A DNA stretch of 64,000 bases from Diphasiastrum complanatum. Lineage: Eukaryota > Streptophyta > Lycopodiopsida > Lycopodiales > Lycopodiaceae. The stretch's first letter is position 1. Every line of letters starts with the position of its first letter. The notes beneath the pieces were generated by a model. It searched no databases, was not told the origin of the DNA, and saw only the letters and a program-made list of their open reading frames with translations. The stretch is taken from contig CM055108.1 in NCBI GenBank assembly GCA_029204225.1, forward strand, positions 8,428,601 to 8,492,600. The letters are read 5' to 3'. Shown here piece after piece: positions 54,283 to 64,000 of this stretch. The position numbers and the translations under genes were made by a program.

Positions 54283-54805
54283 TTCTTTTCCATGCCAAAA
54301 GGCATATAAGACTAGTAAATGTACATGTCAAGTATGTGGTAACCGTAGGAGCGTATGAAACGTCTCCAAGACTATAACAGAAATACAAATCTAACTGCTA
54401 TGATCTGAAACTGAAAGCTGAAAGTGAAAAGGATGCGATGATATATGAAACATGTGGGAGCATATATACTGCTAACTCTCATGAATACGGTATGACACTA
54501 TCATCCAACCCTGTCTCGCTGATGCTATAAAAGGATGTAATACGGGATGCAGCATGAAGGACTGTTGGTGGTCGATGACGTCGTCTAGGAAGATGAGGTC
54601 TCCTCATGATAAGTCGGGTAGCTCGTGCAGCAACATGAGTATGAGTGGAACATTGTCTCTGATCTCGATGGGCATGTAAGTCTCCATCATCCTCATCCTC
54701 ATCAGATACTAAGTCTCGTCCTCTTCTCTTGGAGAAGAAAGAAGTGATCTGCGGCTGAGAAATATGACTCCATTGGGCTGTCTGACATAGGCCCTATCGA
54801 GAGAG
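54283..54805 (-). pseudogene. LINE 3' end, copy A
   Basis: Minus-strand C-terminus and 3' UTR of the same LINE family as at 34.1 kb. Conserved parts are the ttccatgcc-aaggcatataagacta stretch of the 3' UTR (about 54,288) and ISQPQITSFFSPRE near 54,740-54,780. The very 3' end (TAATAAAGC) is missing. Confidence 0.75.
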
Positions 54806-55486
54806 AGAAGAAGAAGAAGAAGAAGAAGCTTTATTAATGTCTTGTAGGTACCCGAAGGTACAAAAGATGAAATATACATCTCAAGTGTGTGCGATACAAT
54901 GGGAGCATATAAAACATTCGTCTCCGTAAAATAACATAACATAACATACTAAGTAAGACTAGAACCACAAACTAAGTCTGATACATATCTCTGTACTGAA
55001 AGTAGGAAAGGAACTCAAATATTATGAAACCAAGTCCATCCTCAGAACTCGGCTGGAGCTGTAAAGTAGGACATTATCGAGGATCCTTGTATGTGATTAG
55101 AGCCTGAAGTGATCTGGTGGAATTTCGGAATAAACAGTAGTATCGTCCTCTAATCTCATAATAGACAGGACATCTAAAAATGAAATGATCCTCATCCTCA
55201 ATCTCTCCAAGTGAGCAAAACTGACGTGTATGCCCTAAAAACGGCCCGTCTCAATATGTAGCTGATGTGATGAGACCCTGAACTATCCCAGAATAAATCT
55301 CAATCCATCTGACAAACCCCCATCCCAATAACTAGGGTGAATAGGAAAACTTGTACAGTCTGTCTCCATAAAGGTGGATCTGTAGTCAAGGGGTTTCACC
55401 CCAAGCTATCCATCCCAAACCCTATGGATATAGGATCTGTAAATAAACTGGCGCATATAGTGATGTGCAAGCTCATGGAGATCCAC
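54806..55486 (-). pseudogene. LINE 3' end, copy B, with (TTC)n tail
   Basis: From 55,486 downward the minus strand reads HHYMRQFIYRSYIHRVWDG, a stop, LGV, GLSDGLRFILG, FRVSSHQLHIETGRF, and the degenerate knuckle region with CPVYYEIRGRYY in another frame. The UTR then ends GACATTAATAAAGC followed by TTCTTCTTC repeats (54,808-54,828). It lies head-to-tail behind copy A. Several stops. Confidence 0.82.
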
Positions 55487-55627
55487 CTTTATATATATAG
55501 TACATGTGGAGTCACCTCCACCATCATGGTCATGTCAGAACCATCGACACACATCAGTTGCACACATTGTCGTAGATCAATAACGGGTCACCCACGCCAG
55601 TAGAACATTGACATGTGCACCCAATTG
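55487..55627 (-). repeat. LTR-B internal fragment
   Basis: Matches 8,940-9,075: cctttatatatatagtacat, gtcacctccaccatcat, accatcgacacac and gtagaacattgacat blocks. Both ends are missing. Confidence 0.65.
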
Positions 55628-56078
55628 ACCCTGATGAGCAAAGGTTCTTTTAAACATTTGTACAATAATTCAATACCTACCTTCCTAATGATTGGATTAA
55701 TTCATTCCATAAATTAAGGTGATAGGAAGCTCTATAAACATTGCTAGGCCCACTATAGTAGGAAGGATACAAGAGACAATCTCGTACATGTAACATTGAT
55801 TTCGAGTAATGTAGGAAGAGTTTTCTTACCATACCATACCATTTTCTCTGAGTCTTTCTCAAAATAAATGCCTATTTAACCCCTTTAGCCTTTGTATATT
55901 TGTAGCTAGTGTGCATATATCATGGGGTATTATTCAAATATATCTTATGTACATGCTACAAGTAGGTCAAGTAGGACACATGGTTCACTTGACACCTAGA
56001 GCTGAATATAGTAAGAGACATCTCATGCATACCCATGAAGCATGTATGACATGTGGCATCCAATATGTTTTGGATCTT
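55628..56078. other. Probable Copia-5 LTR 5' part or unassigned
   Basis: No gene. It may include the beginning of the Copia-5 5' LTR, but no TG terminus could be placed. Confidence 0.3.
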
Positions 56079-56273
56079 GAGGGGTTACCATGCGCTTCCA
56101 CTATTTGATTATTCACTTGCTGAAATCCATCACTCTTGTCAAGTAGCTTGAGCTTTGGTGCTTGCTAATTTTCTTATTTCTCCATGTATCTAAATGATCT
56201 ATGTTATGCAATTCATGTGTTTATCGCCATTATCTAGTTATGATGCTATATAGGATGATCTACAGGTTCAACA
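56079..56273 (+). repeat. Copia-5 5' LTR end
   Basis: gaggggttacca to ggttcaaca. It matches 56,964-57,144 and is followed by a TGGTATCAAAGCC PBS at 56,274. Confidence 0.75.
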
Positions 56274-56963
56274 TGGTATCAAAGCCTAATCAAATCCTTG
56301 AATAAGCGCCTCAATCTTGAAACTGGCGAAGTACGAGTAGTACAAATGTTTTTATATTGCAATTGTGAGCTTTCATCATAAGGATGACAACCATAGCAAA
56401 TGAAGTCGATTTTGAGCAATTTTTCAAAATTTGTGGAGAGTAGCTTATGGAGAATTAGGATGCAGGTGCCAAGTGCATCTTGGACAAGGGCTAGGACAGC
56501 CATAGTGTGTGATAAATTCAAAGTTAGAAGCTGAGGGGTATTCATCAAGTGGGCCTAATACCCTAGTTTAACTTCTTTCATTTTCCTAAATCTAATCATG
56601 TCTAATCTTTAGGAAAGTTTGCTTAATGAAGCTAGCAAGCTAGATGGCACTAATTACAGTGTGTGCATGTTCAAGATGGAAAATATTCTTGAAGAAAAAG
56701 AACATTGGGATATAGTAACAAGTAAACAACCTATTCCTACTTCAGAACCTGATCTCAAGGACTATAACAAAAGAGGCATGAGGGCCCACAAAATCATCAA
56801 TCTCTCAATGAAGGATAGTCCTCACATTAGAGAAGCAAGACGACCAGATCTGGGCTGGGGAATTTTCAAGTCCATGTTTGAGACCGCCAACGCAGCTAGA
56901 GTTCTTCATTTAAAGAACAAGCTTAATTCTCTCAAGGTGGATATAAGGGATTCAATCACTATT
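56274..56963 (+). pseudogene. Copia-5 gag remnant
   Basis: PBS (TGGTATCAAAGCC) and leader, then gag from about 56,598: ESLLNEASKLDGTNYSVCMFKMENILEEKEHWDIVT, the DUF4219/UBN2 start with the conserved LDGTNY-x-x-W/C motif. It runs to FETANAARVLHLKNKLNSLK and then switches into LTR sequence at 56,964. Everything from mid-gag to the 3' LTR is deleted. The leading part has a stop where the start Met should lie. Confidence 0.8.
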
Positions 56964-57144
56964 GAGGGGTTACCACCCTCCCACTGGTTGACTATTCACT
57001 TGTTGGAGTCCATCTCTTTTGTGAGGGAGCCTGAGCTTTGGTTTTGCTGAGTTTCTTGATTATGATTTTTGTAATGCAATTGATGTGTTTATTGTCATCT
57101 ATCATAGTTAGGATGCTATTTAGGATGAATTACAGGTTTCAACA
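56964..57144 (+). repeat. Copia-5 3' LTR end
   Basis: gaggggttacca to ggtttcaaca, homologous to 56,079-56,273. Its 5' part is deleted together with pol. Confidence 0.75.
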
Positions 57145-60100
57145 ATCTTCTCTTTGTTGCAATAGTTTCCAAGAGGAGCTACCCTTCTTGTAGGGATATT
57201 TGTGGCATCTAGAGCCTATAACTACATTTGAAATCAAGTATTTCTTTGTCTCTTAAGGTAAAAATGCATCCAACACTTTTTTACACTTCTTGTGGGATGT
57301 AAGGTTGCAAAACAAGGCAATGGAACCTAAGTATTTATGTTGTACAAGTTTATACCTTTGATTAGCCAAATCCTGCATGGAAGCATGTTGTTGTAGCTTG
57401 CCAGAAGGTCTCTTAGGCATGCAATTGATAAGCACCTGGTCATCAATAACTCAAGTTGTTAAGCACAAATGTTCTTATTTTAATCCTACCCCACTTAATA
57501 GATTCAAGTTATTCTAGTACTTTAAATAGCATCTAAAAAGAAGTACAAATGTTGCAAGACTTTGCCTTAGTTGCACAATTATGAATCTTTACAAAGGGTC
57601 TAGAGCAACTAGATCCTAAGCCAAATCTTTGTCAACTTACTCATGAAATTTATACAAACTTGTTTTCTTATTGGCACTTGAAAACATAAAGCTATGAGCT
57701 TAATAGAATTGTCGCATATTTCCATATCAAAGCCACCAAGAAAACTCTAGAAAAAATAATTCAAGCAATGAGAAAGTAACATAAATATGAGTCAAAATTC
57801 TTGATGCTCCAAGTAACATATGTTGGCCGCCTATGGTACATTTTGTGTCGACAAATTTGAAAATCTCGATATTTTTACTTCGTGTGCAAAACATATATTC
57901 TCAAAATAATCTTACATTACCATTAGCTACACAACCTAGTCCTTCTAACTAGGAAGAAGTGCTACTCATTTCTTAAATGTAGTCATTCATCTAGCTTCCA
58001 AAAACATTGATTCTCTAGGATCAAACCTAATAAACATTAAATAAAATGCATATACGTACATGTATGTTGGATCTAAGATCTTTGAATGTAAAGAAGTTCC
58101 ACTTTTACGTTTATAGTCTGTAAACAGTTATATTCTTTATGCAAGGTACAAAAGCGAAACCTCATTCAAGTTATATAGAAAAGACTCAAACATCGAATGT
58201 GAACAAAATAATGTAGAAACTCTATTCCACTCTTGAACTTGTTCTTACACATGGTACACATGATCCATGGTAGCATACTGTAGTTATGTGGCTACACAAT
58301 ATAGAAACTAAGTGCAACATTTTCTAATATAAGACTATACATGTGGAGCTACAAATTTTTGTAGACTATATGTTCTTACATTTCACTATTATTTGTCAAA
58401 AATTGCCAAGTCAATAGTGCTGCAGAATCCAATTTGCTAGGGATAAAGTCATCTAAAAAGACTTTTTGGGTTATTACTTCTCGAATGATTTGAGGGGACT
58501 ATACCACATCTACTTTTTTAATAATATCATTACTCGAAGCAAACTGATAGTTTAAGAGTGAAAAATTATCATGTACATGAGATTGTCTATTTTCAAAAGA
58601 AGAAGATGAACCTCAAAAAAGAGAGCCATTTACCAAGACCAAAAAATAGCATGCCACAAACTAAATTCAAAACAACAAAAAGGACATAGAAAGCAATCAA
58701 AGAAATCAAAATGCACTAAAAGGAAATGTACTAAAGTTGATAAAATCAATAAAAATATGACAATGCTAATAAGGAAAATGTTGAAGTCAAAGTTCACTCG
58801 CTAAGAATAGGAACCAAATGAACTATACCCTCCAATCAACCAAATAAACATAATGAGGCCCCGCATATCTATTTATAATATGTGGGGCCTGAAGTATTGC
58901 TGAGTCTACTAATTAGAAGAGATCATCATAAACAAAGCATGATTGAAGACCAATACTACATAGAATAAGAAACCACGCCAATATGATAGATCATGAGTGC
59001 CACATGACTAGAGTAGTAAACACTAGACTACCCCATAACGAAATTATAACCCTTCAACCACTCTCATAGAACAAGATTAAAAAATCATTTGAAGAAATGG
59101 ATTTGGACACAAAAGAGATTCCAAGCCAGCTAAAGGGACGACAAATTTCTCCAAATATAGTACAAATGATTTGACCTATAAATGGCTCCATATAGAAGAA
59201 AAGAGCATGATGTAACCATGTAGAATAGAATAATCTACAATCAATCGGACTATAAGAGGTGCCATAGTAATCAAAATCATGTGTAAAAGAGCATCATTGA
59301 CTGAACTATCATACTAGCTAAAGTTCTGTTGTAGTAGTATGTTGTCATTTATAAGAACTATCATAGAATGTTAGAAGATGAACAATGCACATATATAAGC
59401 ACCAGGAACAAGAGAAATTGTAGCATAGAGATGTTGGAGATGAGATAGGAGATATAACACCTAGAACTGGGAAGAGGAACAAAATTTGCAAAGGTCACTT
59501 TAGTAATAATACGTAAAAATGTATGTACATGTCTTGACACAATGTGATTGTCTCTCTACCGTATCAAAATGATCCAATCTAGTCACTGTCACATCTAACA
59601 TCACATCTCCAAGAGGTCATCTCTCATCTATAAATTTCCATCTCACAATAGCACTCTCATCATGATCTTTGTCTCTCAACAATGCTCTCATCAACATCTC
59701 TATATCACAAATCTCTCATCAATTGTGTGATCAAGATCTCTTGATCTCTCATTAAAATGTTTATCTAGGTCACCTCACTAGCTAGCCACTGATCAGCTTT
59801 GTTGAAATGCTTTGAACTACTCATTAATCTAAACATTTGCCTATCTGTGACACGACTCCATCAATTTTGTGCATGTGTATCCGATTCCTTAATATGATCA
59901 AGCCCATCCATAAACATCATACAAATCAAGAGATGTAGACACAACCAACTATAAAACAAAAATGGATTGAGCAGTGTAGAACAAACGGCTGGGGACCTAA
60001 ATCATATGACTAGAAAAATGTCTCTAATAGATGCCATACTAATAGATGTCTATAATAAATGCCATACTAATAAAAAGAGAGCTTGTGGCGCAAGTGTGCA

Positions 60101-61225
60101 AGTAACCCCAAGGAGCTATCAAAAGTATGCTTGCATCTATATTGGTCCTACTTTATGTCATGATGTTTGATTTAAGTTTGTAGATCGCCGTGACAATATG
60201 CAAGCAAGATCATGATGTTAGCATTGATAAATGATAGTTTACCTCTGAGATCGAAACACCCTAGTGAAATTGTTTTTTATTCCAACTAAGTGAAACACCT
60301 TTGCTGACTATTGTGTGCAACTCAAGTTACTCAACCAATAGTTATGCCAAAACAATGGCAAAGGAGAACAAGCTCAAGTATAGTGTCTATATTGAGCTAG
60401 TGTTAATTCACACTATGAAACAGGACATTGAGATTATGTTGATGCTATTGCCAAATATCAATACTAGCACTCTACCAATAGGTGCCATAAGCACTCTGTT
60501 TTCACATGCCAAGGAAAGGACTCTTCTAATATGTGCAAAAAAAACTAGTTCGCCGCATATGTGAATGAATAGGCTGGCACCATCAGACTTCATGCCAAGC
60601 CAAGCCAAGCTTAATGGATGAAAAGTTTCGAAGGAATGTAAGAGTATCACCACATTTCCACTACACCACTTTGAGAGAACAAGAGCCATATCGTTGCTCC
60701 TTGCTCCGATGCCTATTGAGGCTACCTAGGATTCATGGATCCTTCCTACAAGTTGGAATATTTGTGTTGGTATGCAAGCCGTAGTGGCCAAGAATGCCAT
60801 GTTGTAGTCATGATTGGATTTGGGCATGTATATGGATCCCAATCTATCCATGAGGAACAGGAATACCAATCACCATCAGCAAGAGTTCACATGCAAAGTA
60901 GTTTGGAAGAGACAATTAAAAAACAAATGTGTAAGCCCTTCAGAACAGGTCGACACCCAACAAGAATTGCATATTTGATCTGCTAGCGTATGCCAAAAAA
61001 CTCATCATTGAGTTTACTCTCCTAACACGTTCTCATTTTGGCTGTTGATGGAAACATCCCTGACAGCCAATGGTGCAATCGTTCTAGATTGAACTTAACC
61101 ATAATATGATGTTAAACATTTTGATCCTTGTATACATATTTATCTTTTACTCTGAGTATGTGCATATTGCAAACAAGGTCAATCAAGAGAATAATGCTAA
61201 TTAATGATTTTGCATTCTTGATCTC
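57145..61225. other. AT-rich region, no recognised gene
   Basis: About 4 kb with only short, low-complexity or stop-riddled frames on both strands. Open frames up to 90 codons (60,301-60,689) lack recognisable motifs or splice partners. Probably decayed repeat DNA. Confidence 0.45.
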
Positions 61226-61325
61226 AATTTAAGAAAGTAGCTTTGATTCGCCATCCTTAATGCACACTTGCCCTTTAACCAAGATTCCTAGCAATGAGCG
61301 CAACGAAGCCACCGGAAATAAAATT

Positions 61326-61680
61326 TTACACAGAAATCTGCCAATAGATTTTGGGAGCACAGTAACATAAGAACGTGGATTTCGACAGGTGCAGAGAACT
61401 AAAGATAAAGCACTTGCATAGGTCTTCCATTGTAAGTCGTCTAGGAACATATTCATGAAAAAGCACCGCAAAAACGAGACTTGAACTAAAATATTGGATT
61501 GAAAGAATGCAGTAGGACATCATGATGGTCCAATCATCCAGATGAAGCAAGCTCAAGCAATAAAATAAAAGAAGCTACTTACATTATATTCAGAATTTTC
61601 ACTGTATGAAAGTCGATTTGCAATCGAACCAGACACTTATTTTTCACATGACAATTAGGGAGCAACAAAAATGTGGTTAA
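61326..61680 (-). other. Possible spliced exon pair, unassigned
   Basis: On the minus strand an open frame (VKNKCLVRLQIDFHTVKI region, about 61,600-61,670) ends at a strong donor (AAT/GTAAGTAGC, about 61,583). It continues in frame after an acceptor (atattttag, about 61,492) as SSLVFAVLFHEYVPRRLTMEDLCK. This could be a real gene fragment, but I know no family and the continuation is unclear. Confidence 0.2.
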
Positions 61681-61829
61681 AAAGACTGAAAGCATTCGCC
61701 ACAAACCAGCTGATCTGGGCTACAGTGCTTGTTTGCTACCTGACCAAATCGCCGAGTAGCTCCCCGGCCCAGTTGGCTGAAGCTCGGCCTAAGCTGCACA
61801 GAAGACGAACTGCAGCGGCATATCGTTGC

Positions 61830-61832
<3 letters not shown>

Positions 61833-61890
<58 letters not shown>

Positions 61891-61892
61891 GC
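61833..61892. repeat. (CT)n microsatellite
   Basis: About 60 bp of CT repeat with one interruption. The SLSLSL/RERERE frames across it are artefacts. Confidence 0.92.
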
Positions 61893-63612
61893 TCTAGCTG
61901 TGCTAGAGCCTAGAAAATGCACTAAGCTCAAAGGTAGCTCAACTGATATATATGGTTTGATGGAGTGAGTGGCTCAAATTCTACCCTTCTCAATTTTGCT
62001 AGTTTAGATCTAATTAGTTAGATCACTTTGAGATAGCACGTTTCCATCATGTTATATCACTTTGAGATAGACCTTGGATTTGCTCAATGATTTCAAGACT
62101 TCCTCTAGTCGATTGTTTTTTTATGTTTTATTGATGCATTCAAACTACTTTTTGGTGGTAAATTAATTCGCTATACGAGATAAAACAAATAAGTCTCTAT
62201 TTTGAGGGTCATGTTACTGCCTTGAGGTGATGCTGATGTGCCAAAAAGTAACTTCATGCAGAGCGAAACAAGGCCTCAAACCTAAATGGAAATTAGTACA
62301 CTCAAAAAATGCATTGTTGGTGCACGCTCACAATATTGTGCATCCATGGTATGGAGTTTTCAAGATCGTGCTATTTTCTCACAATTGAATTTCATTATTT
62401 TTTATTCATACATGGATAGTTTTATGTGGAAGCATATTATCAAGAATTTTCATTGATATCCAATAGAACAAATTTGAGGGCATGACATGGGATTGGTGTT
62501 GAAGATGATATACATATTTGGAGGAAAAGATGAGTTTTCAATAACTGGGCAATGGGTTGGGAGAGGAGAAGAAGATCTCTCAAGTACAGAAAGTGAGGAA
62601 TGGGGGTTCTAATGTTTAAAGAAAAGAGCACCTAGGAGTACTAAGGAAATTTGAAATGTCTCCAAGTCATTGATTTGGACATTGATTTTTAAGATTGTGT
62701 ATAAAAGCAAAGAATATATAATGGAGAGTTGCATTTGATTTTCATTGTCTACATCATCATGTAACACCATGTTTCGTCAAGGACCATGCAAAAATGCTTT
62801 AGACATGATAGGTAAAATATTAGTGTTTACAATATAAGAAAGCTTGAGATGATCCACATTTGAGTGACATGAATGGAATGCATGTTTATGTATTGGGACA
62901 ACAATCATATATTTGACTACACTATGTTGTCTTATTGTGTGGTGGTTTGGAAATTAGTGCGGAAAGTGCATTCATCTTGTTCTAAATCTATTATGATTTT
63001 ATTTGTATCTTTGAATCTTTTTAAAAACACTTATGGAATGCCAAAAAGCACTAAGTTCACAAGATCTTGCATTCTATCAGGGTTAATCTAGGGTTATAGT
63101 TCCTCTCAATTTCTCTCACATCTCAAAAAGCTAGTTTTGTCTTGGAGAGAAGTGATAGTTTGACCTCAATAAACTATTTTGTTAAATTTACGCAAGCTAG
63201 TTTGCATAAATTCCACTTGTAAATGACTTTGAGGCCATGATGTGGGATGTCACACGTGCCAAAAGCATAGAATACCTTATTCTAAGTCAAATCATTAACC
63301 TAGCTTTGGAATGGTACCTTTGGAATGTGTCCAAAGAGTGCATAGATAGGGTAGAGAAAAAATAGGAGCTTAAAATAGCAATTTTCTCATTGTTTTTGGA
63401 TCTCGAGGTATTGACCCTAAATAGGGTGGATCAAGTGGATCTTTAGGTTAGATGTTAGGGTTAGGTTGTGATGAATACAAAGAAGCCCTAATATGCTCAG
63501 ATCCGAGCTCTACATTTATAAATATGTGATGGGATTTCCATCCAATTATGAACAAAATCGAGATTTTCCTTCTTGACTAGTTTGAGTCTATGATTTGATT
63601 GATGTTGTCTAG
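61893..63612. other. No recognised gene; possibly LTR or leader of Copia-6
   Basis: AT-rich with no supported coding region. Since a Copia gag follows at 63,613, part of this may be its 5' LTR and leader, but no PBS or TG...CA ends were found. Confidence 0.3.
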
Positions 63613-64000
63613 GATCCTATAAAATTCCGCAAAGCAAAAGAAAATAGCAAAGCAGAGCAGAAAATCTACACCATTAAGGAAGGTGAACTTGTTCAACTAA
63701 TCTTGAATGGTTTAAGTGTGGATTTTGCTAACTTGGTGCAAGGCTATGCAATTATGGACAAGTTGCCCTCACTTGAAGATCTCCAAGGAGTCCTCATGGC
63801 CGAGGAGAGTAGGAGAACTCACATCAAGTCAAGGATGGAGAAGCTCTGCCTCAATGATGGAAATGACAAGGCCCTTTTCACCAAGAGCAAGAGCAAATCC
63901 AAAGGCAAAGGTGCTGCATTCAAGAAGAACCAAGTCAGAAGTGAAGATCAAGAAGGATCTTCAAGTCCAAGCTCAAGCAAGCCAAAGAAGGATAAGTCAA
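63613..64000 (+). CDS. Copia-6 gag, partial at window end
   Basis: An open frame of 129 codons running off the window. AEQKIYTIKEGELVQLILNGLSVDF, MDKLPSLEDLQGVLMAEESRR and a Lys/Ser-rich tail (KSKSKSKGKGAAFKKN) match the second half of Copia gag (UBN2), usually followed by a CCHC knuckle. A TAG at 63,610-63,612 precedes the frame, so the N-terminal half is lost or lies in another frame. No lesion within the visible part. Confidence 0.75.

Noticed and set aside
60301-60689. Overlapping 87- and 93-codon ORFs
   Set aside because: No recognisable motif, no splice partner, both strands equally open; likely chance.
61677-61931. ORFs over the CT tract
   Set aside because: SLSLSL/RERERE microsatellite translation.

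Overview
This is nuclear DNA from a land plant and consists almost entirely of transposable elements in several layers. Four observations point to a plant: PBSs complementary to initiator-Met tRNA (TGGTATCAGAGC), TTTAGGG-type telomeric motifs, chromodomain Gypsy and Copia elements, and GT-AG-spliced, BED-finger hAT transposases. I cannot name the species. The repeat density and long introns suit a large, repeat-rich genome.

Layout. 0-4.2 kb: the 3' end of a Gypsy (family A), a core-deleted BED/hAT-like pseudogene on the minus strand, and an internally deleted Gypsy-A. 4.2-15.5 kb: a decayed Copia-1 and a minus-strand Gypsy-B, whose integrase is split by a complete Copia-2 (1.07-kb LTRs, perfect AAGGG target duplication). 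15.5-20.7 kb: a head-on chimera of a minus Copia-3, a plus Copia-4 and a minus Gypsy-A gag with LTR. 21.4-28.0 kb: the only good candidate for a host gene, five phase-0 exons on the minus strand with conserved-looking peptide, apparently lacking its 3' end. Its introns hold a LINE and a Copia fragment. 29.2-43.0 kb: a large hAT-type element with about 30-bp terminal inverted repeats and a near-perfect 8-bp target duplication. It carries a seven-exon transposase and is interrupted by a 5'-truncated LINE and a Gypsy-A. 43.4-48.9 kb: a second, 5'-deleted copy of the same hAT family with expanded tandem repeats. 49.0-53.9 kb: Gypsy-C. 54.3-55.6 kb: two LINE 3' ends and an LTR-B piece. 56.1-57.1 kb: a Copia-5 remnant. 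57-63.6 kb: AT-rich sequence with nothing clearly recognisable. 63.6-64.0 kb: the gag start of another Copia that runs off the window.

Nearly every element is defective (stops, frameshifts, deleted RT or integrase, altered catalytic or zinc-binding residues), so little here should move by itself. The most unusual object is the hAT family. It combines a transposase extended by an acidic/AT-hook C-terminal tail, palindromic GGACGC clusters near its ends, telomere-like repeats in opposite orientation on the two sides of the gene, and a 3' non-coding module made of three different tandem repeats (about 350, 111 and 55 bp) whose copy number differs between the two copies.
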